A DNA stretch of 64,000 nucleotides, taken from positions 75,454,668 to 75,518,667 of the forward strand of contig CM063500.1 in assembly GCA_032207245.1 (NCBI GenBank), given 5' to 3'. Each line of letters starts with the position of its first letter. The stretch's first letter is position 1. Made by a program: the position numbers and the translations under genes. This stretch comes from Pardosa pseudoannulata. Lineage: Eukaryota > Arthropoda > Arachnida > Araneae > Lycosidae. The notes beneath the pieces were generated by a model that saw only the letters and a program-made list of their open reading frames with translations, had not been told where the DNA came from and made no database searches. Below are positions 51,481 through 63,365 of this stretch, piece after piece.

Positions 51481-52205
51481 GAAAATTTTATCACCGGTAT
51501 TAACAACAAATTCTATTTACCTCCAGGTGTAGTGGAAATGATACTTTCATTCCTTTACTTCCATTATTACTCTGACAAAAGAAAAACTGGGAAGAACTGA
51601 ACGATAAATTCTACTTAGCTAAGCAAACTTTGAATTATACTTCCCTCAACGTGATTTTAAACTGCATTCACAGAATTAGGAGACTTTAGAGGGGTATGAA
51701 AGTGAACACATGATTAAGCCTGTACCAGATAATTCTCAGCATATAAAGAAACCATTTTTTTACCTGCCTCAGAGGGTACATTACAATTCTAAAAAATTAA
51801 AAACTTTACTGATCCCGTCCTCTGATAACCAACTTGATTGTTGAAGTTTTATTTGCTTCATATCAACGTTTTGTTCACCCATCACTCTAGGAAAATAATT
51901 TGCACCCAGTTTCTTGATAGGCAACTACCCACTGACATATTCTTCACAGTCATTCTTGGTTGGATGGTCACACCCCTTTGACCATCAGTGTTACAAGGCA
52001 TTACAATTAGAAATGAAAAAAAACATACGCTCATCTCGAATACTGGTATTAAATTACTGTTTAACTCTTTAAAGGTCACCAAAATAAATTCATTGGGATT
52101 TAGTTCAATTAGTTTATAAATGTTATATATGAACCTTGTTAATGTAAAATATATGATAAGTTTCTTTACATTCCTTAGGAGGGTTTGCCTTAGAGGATAC
52201 CTAGG
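51481..52205. other. Unassigned sequence
   Basis: No gene recognised; the 66-codon minus frame 51882-52082 is without a motif. Confidence 0.4.
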
Positions 52206-52379
52206 GGTTTGGTTTGGTTTGGAGTGCTACGATCTACTCTTTTGCAACACGAAGTCTAATGAGACCTACAGCTTAAAGCCGATTCCGAATGGCTACTAAC
52301 ATCCATGCCCCAGTCTGATTCGAACCCACGAACTCCGGTCCCGAAGGCGAGCACCCTAACTAATCGGCCATCGTTAGGC
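52206..52379 (-). mobile_element. tRNA-derived SINE, copy S2
   Basis: Same family as S1. The tail is longer (three CCAAA units in place of two). B box is degraded (gattcgaaccc preceded by ct). I see no convincing target duplication, suggesting an older insertion. Confidence 0.75.
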
Positions 52380-53127
52380 AAAGAGGTTTTGAGGAGTTGT
52401 TTAACTAACTAACCCCTCCCCTTGCACAGCTTGAACATTATACTTTTTAAAAGTTTAACTATACTAGAAGAACAATAAATAAGAATCCTTAAAATGATAT
52501 AATAAATAAATAGCTTAACAATTTATAAGTGTTGTTTGTATAGATACTTTTATTTGGGGTCATAAGAAGGATAAATTGAATTACTGACTTCTGAGGTACA
52601 GCAAGTTTAAATACATATATTTCAAAAGAAAAATAAATAAAATGTAGAGCTATCATCTGTTGTAAATTCAAAAAGTCAAAAACATTAAAAAAAAATCGAA
52701 AAATCATCCGTGTCTCTAAAAATTTTTTTTTTAATTGCAGAAGCTCTTGATTCTACATTATTGGCTTCATGCATCACAAATGTATGAGATTGGAGCTGTA
52801 AATAATTATACAAAGATAAAGTAAAGTAATCCAAAAAGTAAAGTTTAAAAGAAAGATGTTTGACAGGTGGTTTCGCTACGAAACCACCGTCCTGTAAAGG
52901 GTTATAGGAAGAACGAAAAGCATTCGTTTTACAATATCACGTTAGACCGCACACAACATTTTCTTGTTGTGTTTAAGGAAGGAACAGGAAAACTACGGAG
53001 TTATTCCCAGTTGATCCCAGTATAGTCCTCTATACACTGTTATTAGAATAACTTGCAGAGCTCAGCAGTCCATGGTTCTATAGAGGGGGGGGAGTGATTT
53101 TCTCTAGTGGATCAGACTATTCCGAAG
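52380..53127. other. Unassigned; contains a perfect 10-bp stem hairpin
   Basis: AT-rich with a mixed-composition patch at 52860-53130. ggtggtttcg (52866-52875) and cgaaaccacc (52879-52888) form a perfect stem with a 3-nt loop. No gene recognised. Confidence 0.4.
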
Positions 53128-53212
53128 TTTCGGATATCGTGGGCTAATGCGGCACCCAAAGGGTTTAAAGACAATTCAAAATGGCTACGATCATCCCTAC
53201 CAGTAGTGGAAT
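53128..53212 (-). mobile_element. tRNA-derived SINE, degraded fragment S10
   Basis: gggctaatgcggcaccc, aaaatggctacgatcatcc and taccagtagtgga line up with the middle of the SINE body, with many changes and no head or tail. Confidence 0.4.
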
Positions 53213-53828
53213 TTTAAACGACAAATGACGATACGAAGATTATCTGTTCTCGTCAATTTCATGAAACGAATGAAAGTTCGTATTGGCACTAGATAGTAAT
53301 AATATTCAATGGGCTCAATTTGTCAGAGATGTCCGATTCTAGATCAGTAGAATTGTTTAGGGAAAAAATAAAAGTTTCACAAAAAGTTTCACAAAAAAGT
53401 TTCACAAATTTCAATAAAAAAATATCCACTACTCTTTCTCTTGGCAATTTAATAATTTTTTTTTTCTCATTTCCAATTTAGCGCCCTATCTATTGGGCCA
53501 TCATTTGGCGAAAGGAAAGAAGAAAGTCACAAAGTATTCTAAATCATAAGATAGGTTTGTGTAGTTCATAAATGTGTAACCCGACCATTGTGTCCCTCCA
53601 TAACAAGCTATTTTGCCTTATATAGAATTATTTTATACAAATAGTGAATGAAAGTCGTAACAAGTCATCCAAATCAATTTCTCAATACATTCAATTTCCA
53701 CAGATTATATTCAAAAGAGGAAGCGGAGAATTAAGTGTTTTAACAATCGTAAATACAATGTTTCCACATTTTATTTATTAACATTGTACAAGGAAAAAAA
53801 AACCTTGAAAAAAAAGTTAATTGAAATA

Positions 53829-54622
53829 GTTTGACTTCATTTCCAGCATTAAGAATGGTTCCTCAAACCTAGATTTCAATCAACCCACCACTCCCTTTCA
53901 TTTTCTTACCCTCCTTAACTTCTCTCACTCCACCTTGTTTTTATGTTATAAAATTTTCTGGTACAAAATTTCAACCCTTTACTCCTAATCGTTCCTAATC
54001 TATTCTCCCCAAGGTTTACATACCTTATAATGAAATAGTTCGTTATGTAGAGTTCAGATTACAATAAAAACAGAGCTGCATAATTAAACGTGATAATCCT
54101 ACAGATAATAGTTTCAGTTTTACGAGATACGTAAGTATAGATGCCCAGATTAAACTAGCCATAACTAGTTCAAGGATGATCAAATAATTTAGGAACTTAT
54201 AGACTTCTATCATATCTATTAGCCAGCAGAAAATTCTAAAACCATCAACTAATCCTCGACTTCAACCAGTTCAATGCTTCTTAACGTAGAGCGTGCTCAA
54301 TATTTATGGCGCATATATTTTTTTAAGTGAGCATTTGAGGAGTGGCAAAATGGCTTCAGAATGAACTGAAATTTAATACTCAAACTCAACTTTGGAAGCA
54401 AAATTATTACAATTTCAATCCTCATATTTAGTGAAATGTGGCTCTAGTGCTGTAAATGATTTGGCTACTGCAGAAAATATATTCACTGGATATCACAAAT
54501 CGAGGAGATATGAAACTGGATCTACTATGGAGCGGTACGGTCTATTGTTTTTATACACGATGGCTAATGAGACCGGGACCTACTACTTAGAGACCATTCT
54601 GAAATGTCACGAACATCAATCC
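53829..54622. repeat. Duplicated segment I, copy 1
   Basis: About 790 bp collinear with 59846-60862: tcatttccagcattaagaat, caacccaccactccctttca, aacgtagagcgtgctc and atcgaggagatatgaaac. Ends within a SINE fragment (54528-54622) that is shared with copy 2. Lacks the 194-bp retroposon present in copy 2. Confidence 0.85.
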
Positions 54623-54786
54623 GGAGCGCTACGGTCTACAGTTTTGCACACGAGGGCTAATGAGACCGGGACCTACAGTTTAACGCCGATTCCGAACGGC
54701 AACAAACACCCATGCCAGCAGCGGGATTCGTACCGACTAACTCCGGTTCCGAAGAGCAGCGCTCTACCATTCGGCCATAGTTCGGC
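54528..54786 (-). mobile_element. Nested tRNA-derived SINEs S3a and S3b
   Basis: S3a (54528-54622) is the tail-side half of one SINE; S3b (54623-54786) is a nearly whole second SINE of a related subfamily (head reads tggccgaatggtagagcgct) inserted next to it. In the paralogous segment at 60.8 kb, S3a continues uninterrupted. The B box of S3b has a change (gtacgaatccc). S3b abuts the RTE-like end that follows. Confidence 0.75.
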
Positions 54787-55270
54787 ATCTGTTCGTCTGT
54801 GCTCGAATTTATAAAGCGGTTGGACCTGGAATGGATGGAAGCATTTATATTGGATTCTTAATGAGTTGGGGTTAGTGAAATTCAAACCGAGTAAAGATTA
54901 TCTTCTCGTAAACTATTTATCAAATTCTAAAATAAATTGGTATAAATATAGTTCATATAACAGCGTAAAATACTTTCATCTTTAAAACGATCGAAACCCC
55001 CTCTTCCCCCCTCTTCGAACGTTTACTGCCATTATTCTGAGCTCTATTATCCCCGGTTAAGAGCAGGCGATTAAATTTATCAATTTGTCACATAATAGGT
55101 AAAAAATAACATTTTTTTCTAGCATTATGACGTCTGAATTATTAAATATCGTCTGAATTATTTTCATACGTTTTATAACTGAACTTAGATATTACGTAAA
55201 TAATTTTCTTTTATATTTGACTTAAATAATAGATTAGGTACATACGTGATAATTTTAAATTTAATCCTCA
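54787..55270 (-). mobile_element. RTE-like non-LTR element, 3' end, copy 2
   Basis: Minus-strand end tccaggtccaaccgctttat, then gagcacagacgaacag. Collinear with 51073-51480, with additional sequence in the middle (about 55000-55110). Confidence 0.6.
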
Positions 55271-56430
55271 ATTATTGTTTGATGTAGGATAATTCTTAGA
55301 CAAAAAGCAGACCGTTTTAAGTTATTAGTTGGTTACAGTAATAAAATGACTGAAAATAAGTCGAACCGAAATAAACCGATATTTTTTTGGTTCAAGTTTT
55401 TTTCTCCCACTAAAATAATGGTTTTTTTTCCAGATTTTCGGTTCATTGGTGTCTACTTATGGTAAATATTTTATATTGTGTTATCACTAACTGTCAACAT
55501 TTTTATATTGTGTTATTTTAAATTGACTATGCATTACACGAGTGGCATAGGATTTAGGTGTGCAGACATGCATGTGTCAGTGGCTGTCGACTTTATAATT
55601 CACAGCCAGGTGAGAAAAGAGGGAGTGCAAGGCACGGCGTACTTAGTCGGCTACACAGAATTTCAGTTGCGACACTGTAGCAATTTTTATTTCGAATTTT
55701 GTTATAGACGGATTATTACTCAATTTTCTTTTTAAAATATAGTTTTTGTAATTATATTTTTGAATGTATAGTATTTGCTTTCTTTTGCATAGTTGCAATT
55801 CTAGTATTTTGCATATGTCATTCATTTCTATTAATGAAATATTTATGTTAATAGATATTAAGTAATAGCATCTTATATACACAATTTGTAAAATTGCAGT
55901 CATTTTAAATTGCTGACTTCATATGAGTTTTTTTTTTATAAATCTAGGCTTAACTCCTTAAAATACGCGGGCCAATAGCAGCTCTCCGTTTCAGAGCGTT
56001 CAGTCGTGTGACTACGTTTCATTCACAGTACACTGGTTCTGAAAGGATTAATCAGACAAGTTGATGAACGGTGCATTACGGATGCAGTTCATGGTGTTCA
56101 CGTAAGGCCAAAAGATCAGGACCTGTGGCCACTTGTAACTTGAAGGTGTTTCAATGGGGAATTAATGAAAGACCCTGCGATACATCTGCGGGAGGGTCCT
56201 AAATGCTCATAGAAGTGATGAGGCAATTTAGATCAGTAATATAATTGATTCACTCATACAAGAAGTAAAATGCTCGGGATCTAAATCTGACCTCATCACA
56301 TCTTTGTAAAACGTCAGAAGAACCATAAATTTATTTTTTACGGATATTGACTTGTACGGTAGTCTCGGACGGGGTTCTGATCCCAGTCCCAGATTAGAAT
56401 CCCGTCTCCGTACTTGACATTAAATAAGAA
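55271..56430. other. Unassigned; GC-richer patches at 55540-55680 and 55960-56220
   Basis: 85- and 86-codon frames on opposite strands (55478-55735, 55643-55903) overlap and have no recognisable domain. The patch at 55960-56220 has no open frame. Confidence 0.35.
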
Positions 56431-56629
56431 TGTATGTGTAGTATTTATGAGTCCCTAAGGGGCCGTGCCCTATTAGAAGGGATAAGGTTTTTCACTTTGG
56501 CGGTCTCAAGGCGGGGTTTAAGCAGACCTATGAGATTCTTACAACTATCCAGATTGGACGATAAGAAAGAAGAGGGGACAAGGTTAAATAAATATAAAAA
56601 AAATCTAAAAATTGAGATGATGTTCGGAG

Positions 56630-56762
56630 GTCCCAAAGAAGGTGTTCGATAGTCGAGACTAGAGGAGAGTCCGACAGAAGGTGTTCGACAGTCCAGGCGA
56701 GGAGAGAAGTCCGACGGAATGAGTTTGAGAGTCCAGCCAAGTCCGACGGGAAGTGTTCCTAC
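56630..56762. repeat. Degenerate GC-rich minisatellite, about 4 units of 30-41 bp
   Basis: Units start gtcccaaagaaggtgttcg, gtccgacagaaggtgttcg, gtccgacggaatgagtttg and gtccgacgggaagtgttcc. Spacing about 40, 41 and 30 bp. A 142-codon minus frame (56445-56873) runs through it and shows the repeat as CRTPSVGL and YRTPSLGP; with no other support I do not call it a gene. Confidence 0.6.
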
Positions 56763-57495
56763 ATCAAATAGAACTTCCGCACCCCAAACACTCAGGAAGA
56801 AACCCCGGACCAGACGGGCAAAAGATACATAGATACTCATCAACCAGCAGTGTTCCGGGAACACTATTTTCACTCCCCAAAGGTACCCCCTTTTACATAC
56901 ATTTTGAAATTGAGATTAGGTCCTCTCTCTATTTACAAAATTACTTAAGTATTAAATTGTCAGAAATAATTTAGAAGATGTTGACAAAGCTTATTTTATG
57001 AAAATTAGCATCAGTTTTGTATGTACGTAGATGTATATATATTATAATAAATTTACTTTTTTATATTAAGCTAGTTTCGGGTGCTGTTAATTTCGTTTTT
57101 AGTTTATCTTCATATTTATGTCTAGTTTCTCAGAACCTGTAGTTAAATTTAGTACAAAAATACTTGTACACAACGCAATCAAAATAAAATCACCACTATA
57201 CATTTGATCACAGGTTAATACTCAAATATAAACGAGGACTACATGACAATAGAAAGCAAATTACACTCCAAATGTTACATTTAAAGAACTTTGAAAACGA
57301 CGTATTTCGTCATCAATGATCAGCTATTGATTTTAAACACACTTTATATATAGAAAGAATCTTCGTAGTAACAGATTTGTTTTGTATCGCATATAAAGTA
57401 AGTACTTTAAAGTGAAGTTTTATAACAGATTTATCTATTAGCCGCGATTTCAGTCCCAGTGTCAGGAGAAAAGTAAATTTATCTTTAGGGTTAAC
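56763..57495. other. Unassigned sequence
   Basis: No gene or repeat recognised. Confidence 0.4.
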
Positions 57496-57506
57496 AATAA
57501 ATTAGA

Positions 57507-57680
57507 TTTGGTTTGGAGCACCACGGCCTACTGTTTTGCACACGAGGGCTAATGAGACCGGGACCTACAATTTAATACCGATTCCAAACGGCTACAAACA
57601 TCCATGCCAGCAGCGGGATTCGAACCTGCGAACTCCGGTTCAGAAGAACAGCGCTCTACAATTCGGTCAGCGTTCGGCAC
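57507..57680 (-). mobile_element. tRNA-derived SINE, copy S4
   Basis: 174 bp, related to S3b (head-side pairs with agcagcgctctac types). Exact 11-bp target duplication aataaattaga (57496-57506 and 57681-57691). Short tail, with CCAAACC once. Confidence 0.85.
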
Positions 57681-57691
57681 AATAAATTAGA

Positions 57692-58455
57692 AAACTTATC
57701 GAAGAAAAAATGTTAAGTAGCAAATAAATTTGTTAATTTATGCTTAAAATGTATTTTCCTCTCCAATGATGCTAAATGTAAATTTTAACACAAAAAACCA
57801 ATACATTATTTTTACTGTTCCTATAAAAGAGACGCTGGGCTTTAATTGGGTCTCAATGGTTTAATTTTTTCAAAAATATTAAAAATGTTATATAAATTTC
57901 TGATGTAATGACAAAAATTTAATATAACTTTTTTCTACTTAATTCATGACGGTGACGACCTGGCTGCTGTTCCTGTCTAGAACGGAGGTGACGCCTGTTC
58001 AAAGTCTCCACGATTGATGCCTCAACTGATGCCGAAGCCGTCCCTCGTTGCCCGTAAATATGTGGCCCCGTTTCGCTCAATTTCGTCCTTGTAAGTAATA
58101 CGACTTTAGTCAAGTCATTTTCTGCCTAGATAAATTAATCGTCAAATGCTGCTAAATAATTTAATCGTTAAAGGCTCCTGCCTTAGTACTATCCTGATTT
58201 TGTAAGTATGAAATCGTAAATAATGAATATAAGTAGTAAAATGTTAAGTTATCAGAATAAACTGTTAATCATTACTTAGGCCAAGCACATAATTTGAGTT
58301 AGAGCTATAAGTAGCACAATTTTATGATTATGTGTAGTAAACTATACTTACATTGTAACAATAACTATTCCAATTCAATTCTCAGCATATAAAAAAATAT
58401 GCATTCAGAAATTCCTTGTTCTATGCTAACTAGATTATATTATTTGTGTCACTTA
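57692..58455. other. Unassigned; GC-richer 57945-58085
   Basis: A compact 140-bp stretch of balanced composition lies in AT-rich DNA. The minus frame 57919-58113 (HRHELSRKKLY end, RRHLRSRQEQQPGR) is not recognised. Exon-like by composition only. Confidence 0.3.
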
Positions 58456-58523
58456 AGGTTTCTATGCCTTAACGGGCTTTTTCCGATCATCTAGTTTTTT
58501 ACTGCTATCAATAGTCTAAAAAT

Positions 58524-59072
58524 TTAACACATTGTATGCGGGACACGTACTAGTACGTTTTCTGACGATTGATGGTTGAGAGCGGGTCGCGTACTAGTAC
58601 GGGTTAGTGTTACAACATGGTTTGTTTGTGGGTACAAAAATAATTGTATATATAGGAAAACGAATCCGAATTTTCTACATAGGTCTACTACATAGGTTCT
58701 GGAAAAATTTAGACAAATAAAAACTAGTTTTTACATTATTTCTTTTATGATTGCTCTTCATTTTTATATAATGTAAACATGTTTATATATATAACATAAT
58801 TCGAAAAAGTTAAGAGTATATACTAATATTTCTATTTAATTTTTCGCATTTACGATACTATAAAATTTATTCACCAAAGAATAAATTTGTTTACAAGAAT
58901 CTTATGGTTGTTATTTATACAGTTCTATATATTGGTTTATATATTTCTATATAAGATACGAAAAGTTACAAAATTAATATTCGATCTATTGACTGAATAT
59001 CTAGATTTACGAGTAAAACGCCTGCTCCCGGTTCAGTTTTTCTGCTAAACTTACCCGCACACAATGTGTTAA
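58524..59072. mobile_element. piggyBac-like MITE (541 bp) with TTAA duplication
   Basis: Termini cacattgtatgcggg (58528 inward) and cacattgtgtgcggg (59068 inward, other strand), one mismatch in 15, flanked by TTAA on both sides (58524-58527 and 59069-59072). The 12-bp palindrome cgtactagtacg occurs twice near the left end (about 58544 and 58592). No transposase remains. Confidence 0.8.
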
Positions 59073-59074
59073 GG

Positions 59075-59845
59075 CATAAACCTACATATACTACTGTAAT
59101 ATAAGTATATTCTAATATTTTAAATTAAAAATAACATACAATTTATAAAAAAATAAAATTTGGGATAAGTCTTCTTTTGGAGCCACATGCAAACACAGTA
59201 ATTTAAGTGAATCTTTATTATAGATTATTTCTAATTTTAGTCGATGTTCCTGCCGCAAGAATTAATTTGTGAGCAAACTTCAAGAATTTTTAATGGAAAC
59301 TGCAAATTTTTAAACAGATATTCAAAACGCCGGTAAACTACTTATAGGACTGCCCTCTACCCTTGCAAAAAATAGACCGCGTTCCGAAAAAACTTAAAAT
59401 TTGAACATACCGCATACCCTTTTAGCCGTATCAAAAAGGTATGCTGGGTATTAATGGGTTAACAACATGCCCCACTCCTATTGTTACTTCTTAATAATAA
59501 CTGCTATTCATCACCACGTGCACTTAGTAGATATTTTTATATTACTTCTTATCGCTTTTAAAGTACCGATCAACTTAATTCACCAATCATAATAAATTTC
59601 AGACTGAAAACATCAGCTTATTATGTCGTAAAACTAAACTCCTCGGAGCAACAACCCCTAGGTATCTAGGGCCTATGGTGCAAATCTGTTTCTGAGACCA
59701 AGGGCCCTGGTGTTCGAAGCATATGTTCCGGTAAGGTGGTCCATCTTACGCGGAATCGCCAGTGTTTAGTTTCTAATCATGCTTAATCTTCAATTTACTT
59801 ACCTATATTTAAAAGGCCTATATTGGTATAAAATTTTATTCGCCC
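59075..59845. other. Unassigned; possible piggyBac-like end near 59460
   Basis: ggtattaatgggttaac at about 59445-59461 resembles a terminus next to TTAA, without a visible partner. A GC-richer patch at 59640-59770 is unexplained. Confidence 0.35.
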
Positions 59846-60862
59846 ATTTGACTCATTTCCAGCATTAAGAATGGTTCCTCAAACCTAGATTTCAATCAAC
59901 CCACCACTCCCTTTCAGTTTCTTACCCTCCTTAACTTCTCTCACTCCACCTTGTTTTATGTTATTATAAAATTTTCTGGTACAAAATTTGAACACTTTAC
60001 TCCTAATCGTTTCTAATCTATTCTCCCCAAGGTTTAGATACCTTATAATGAAATATTTCGTTATGTAGAGTTCAGATTACAATTAAAATAGAGGTGCATA
60101 ATTAAACGTGATAATCCTACTGCTAATAGTTTTTTAAGTTTTACGAGTTGCGTAAGTATAGATGCCAAGATTAAACTAACCATAACTAGTTGAAGAATGC
60201 TCAAATATAAGAATTTATAAATATACTTCTATCATATGTATTAGCCAGTAGAAAATTCTAAAACCATCAACTAATTTCGCTAACCCTGGACTTCAACTAA
60301 TTCAATGCTTCTTAACGTAGAGCGTGCTCCTTATTTATGGCGCATATATTTTTTTAAGTGAGCATTTGGGGAGCGACAAAATGGCTTCAGAATGGACTGA
60401 TATTTAATACTCAAACTGAACTTTGGTTGGTTGGAATTTTACGGCTCAAGGTCCTATTTAGGACATAAGAGCCAAGCACAAGGTGTTTTCATAAAAACAA
60501 GACCTAACTGATAAAAGAGCCCTAACCTAATAACAGAACAAGGTAAAACCGTATCAATTTAATAAAGTTATAAAAAAGTCTGCAGTGTATATACTCAATC
60601 ACACCAGATAGGTACGTAAAACTGAACTTACTTTGGAAGCAAACTTATTACCATTTCAATCCTCATACTGAGTGAAATGTGGCTTTAGTGCTGTAAATGA
60701 TTTGCTACTGCAGAAAAGAAATTCACTGGGTATCACCAATCGAGGAGATATGAAACTTATCTACTATGGAGTTCAACGTTCTATTGTTTTTATACACGAT
60801 GGTTAATGAGACCGGGACCTACTGCTTAAAGACCATTCTGAAATGCCACGAACTTCAATCCC
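59846..60862. repeat. Duplicated segment I, copy 2
   Basis: Collinear with 53829-54622. Length difference is explained by one 194-bp insertion plus its 11-bp duplication (60424-60628). Divergence between copies is low, with scattered substitutions and short indels. Confidence 0.85.
60424..60617 (-). mobile_element. 194-bp retroposon (non-LTR tail) with 11-bp TSD
   Basis: Absent from the paralogous segment. Flanked by aaactgaactt (60413-60423 and 60618-60628). On the minus strand the 3' end is a hairpin (GGCTC with GAGCC enclosing GTCCTA with TAGGAC, 60443-60473) followed by a CCAACCAACCA tail. A hairpin plus short tandem tail is what many LINE and SINE 3' ends look like. The 5' part is unrecognised. 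Confidence 0.7.
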
Positions 60863-60928
60863 ACCAGCGGGATTCGAACCCGCCAACTCCAACCATTGCA
60901 ACTCTACAGCATTCGGACATCGTTCGGA
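60766..60928 (-). mobile_element. tRNA-derived SINE, copy S5
   Basis: Whole-length relative of S3a, with B box gggttcgaatccc intact and a degraded anticodon-arm region and A box. Carried within duplicated segment I and its right flank. Confidence 0.7.
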
Positions 60929-61900
60929 TTGGGTTTGAGAAGGAATCTAACAAATTTGTGCCTAACATACAATCTTGTCAACTGCAAGAATATTTTTTAA
61001 GTTTATTCTAGTTTGCTGAAGAATCATTCTGTTAGTCTCATTCCACAACTGCCTTAAGTTGACTGTACTTTAAAAAAAAATACAATTTCATGGGTTTCTT
61101 TTATAAACCCAGAATTTTAATTTATCCTTTATCAAATTTAAAAATTTATTAATTTTTTATTTGTTTTTGAAAATTTGTGTTAACAGAAACTGTATTGTAG
61201 CATATTTTATGAAGGCAATATCAATACAAGAGTAGCCTTGTGGTGCTTAATTCCTGGAAACTCCAGTCACTAAATATGTTCACAAAGGCTTCAAATGTTT
61301 AAAAGCAGCACAAATACTGTACAACACTGAAGGACATTTATCTACACAATCAGACATTAACACATTGGCGGATATTAGGAACACGTGAAGTTCGAAAATT
61401 AACATATGTTTTTGTAATTTTTAGAATAATAAAAGTATAGTTTTACTCTCTATGCTTAAATAAACTTAATTTTGATTAATTCAACACCTTCAATTAGGTT
61501 GCAGCGATAACTGTCATGGCTCCAGCTGACTAGACACTAAGTAATTGGACGATGGCGGTTATAACATCAAAAATTTAAAAATATAAATGACAGGATTATT
61601 GACTGAAATAAGCAATTTTATATGTGCATCAAAGTACTTTCGAGAGTTGTACACGAAATGTTAGTTCATAATAAATAAACGATAAAAATAAATTCAAGAG
61701 AAAACAAGATCGCACTACTCCCTTCACAACCACGTACATTCTGAAACAAGTCGTGTAACAGGGGAAAACAAAATACAACCTGAAAATTTGTTTCCAAATC
61801 ATGACATTAGGCTTCTATTTGTACGTCGGTAAATGCACATTTGTGTGGATATAACAATATTGTCTAAAAACGACCGTTTTGTTTTGGACGGCTCTTGCCG
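60929..61900. other. Unassigned AT-rich sequence
   Basis: No gene seen. ttaacacattggcgg near 61356 resembles a piggyBac-like terminus, unpaired. Confidence 0.4.
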
Positions 61901-61914
61901 TCATGTCACATAGT

Positions 61915-62088
61915 GGTTTGGTTTGGAGTGCTACGGTCTACTTTTTGCAACACGCGGGCTAATGAGACCGGGACCTACAGTTTAAAGTCAATTCCGAACT
62001 GTTACGAATATCCAAGCCACAGTGGGATGCAAACTCACGAACTCCGGTACCGAAGGCCAGCACACTAATCAATCGGCCATCGTTCCGC
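61915..62088 (-). mobile_element. tRNA-derived SINE, copy S6
   Basis: 174 bp, S1-like subfamily. Flanked by tcatgtcacatagt (61901-61914) and tcatgtcacacagt (62089-62102), a 14-bp duplication with one mismatch. B box changed (gtttgcatccc). Confidence 0.85.
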
Positions 62089-62329
62089 TCATGTCACACA
62101 GTGAACTTAGCTTTAAAGGCTATAGACGCAAGTGTCAAAGTAGTAAAGATCTTGAACGTTCACCTCTTCCTTCTTGCTCACATTAGCACTCGATCTTTGA
62201 ACTTCTCGCACTGAAGCCCGTTGCACTGACCACTGTTCTATAGATACAATGTCAGAGTACAGTTTCAATGGGGATTATAGTAATCTCAACAAGTCCGCAA
62301 TTCTGAAGTTTTAATAAAAATAACTTTCT

Positions 62330-62480
62330 GTCCTATCAAATTGTGAAACTAAACCATTGTCGAATCAAATTAATTTCATACACAAAATGTCACTAAAATC
62401 AGTCCAGCCGTTTAGGATGATTTCTATTAGAAACACGCGGACAGAAGAATTTTATATATAAATATGTATATATTAGTGAA
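62330..62480 (+). mobile_element. RTE-like non-LTR element, 3' end, + orientation
   Basis: aaatcagtccagccgtttag, then acacgcggacagaagaattt and a tatatataaatatg tail. The same signature as the minus-strand copies at 51073 and 54787, in the opposite orientation and from a different subfamily. No coding sequence upstream. Confidence 0.6.
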
Positions 62481-62677
62481 GTAGCAAAAGTTTGGGGATA
62501 CACTCAAATATAGAAAATGTGAAGAAATGATTTAAGACTGAATTATCTGTTATTTAGATTAACTTCATCTGTCCCATAGGTACAACAGTAAATACATCAA
62601 CGATAAAGGCAACAAATTAAATTCTTTTGTGCTTCCGAAAACTCGGACATGAGACCAACCATCTGGGTATACTACCT

Positions 62678-62750
62678 GGGCTACGGTCTACGTCTTACAA
62701 CACGGTGGCCAGTAAAACCGGGAGCTACTGCATTAAGCCGAATACTACTT
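62678..62750 (-). mobile_element. tRNA-derived SINE, tail-side fragment S7
   Basis: gctacggtctacgtcttaca, acaccgggagctact-like and ttaagccgaatac match the tail half of the SINE; the tRNA head is missing. Confidence 0.5.
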
Positions 62751-63352
62751 TAACCAACCACCCGAAGTCGGGTGTAGTGTTGAACTGGTGGTTCGGTCTC
62801 ACCGTTCGCCAACAATGCGTTACGCAGGAGCCAAGTGAGCATTCCACCCATATAATTTAAACAAAAATATGTAAACAATCTAGACAAATAAGTATAATCA
62901 ATGCACTTTTCCGGAAGCAACTTCGCAGGAGTCCTGCTCAGGTTAAAAGTCCAGTTGTCCCGGTGTACTACATGGAACTTTCTAACATGAGAGCAGGTAT
63001 TTGTGAGGAAAGCAATAGCTGTAAAAGGCAGTTATGGCGATTAGTGAAATGGATAATTTGTCCCTTGCGGTGTGGTTTTAGGTTAAGATCTTCATAACCG
63101 TACGATGGTGCCTTGGTTTGCGGTGAGCCAGTCAACCAGGTGGCTTCTGGCCTTCCTAATCAGTACCAGGGCGGCTTAACGTTTAGATTTCAGCGGGTGC
63201 AACAGTTGTACCACGAATATTTAGAGACCCAAACCTTGGCTATGGTTCAACAGTAGTACCATAGATATTTTCCCCCTTTCGCTGAGATGGAGTTATTAAT
63301 CACTTGTCATTTGGCCAGTCCTTCCCTATTGTTAAAGTTTTGCTGAGTGCAT
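62751..63352. other. Unassigned GC-richer sequence
   Basis: About 600 bp of mixed composition without a frame above 84 codons or any recognised motif. Probably decayed element sequence. Confidence 0.35.
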
Positions 63353-63365
63353 CGATACCAGGAAG

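Noticed and set aside
54392..54814. 140-codon + frame
   Set aside because: It runs through two SINE fragments on their antisense strand; the apparent open frame comes from SINE sequence, and similar frames appear over S5 and S8.
55949..56065. Short piggyBac-like MITE between ttaactcctt and aaggattaa
   Set aside because: Only about 8 bp of inverted match and no internal palindrome; expected by chance in AT-rich DNA.
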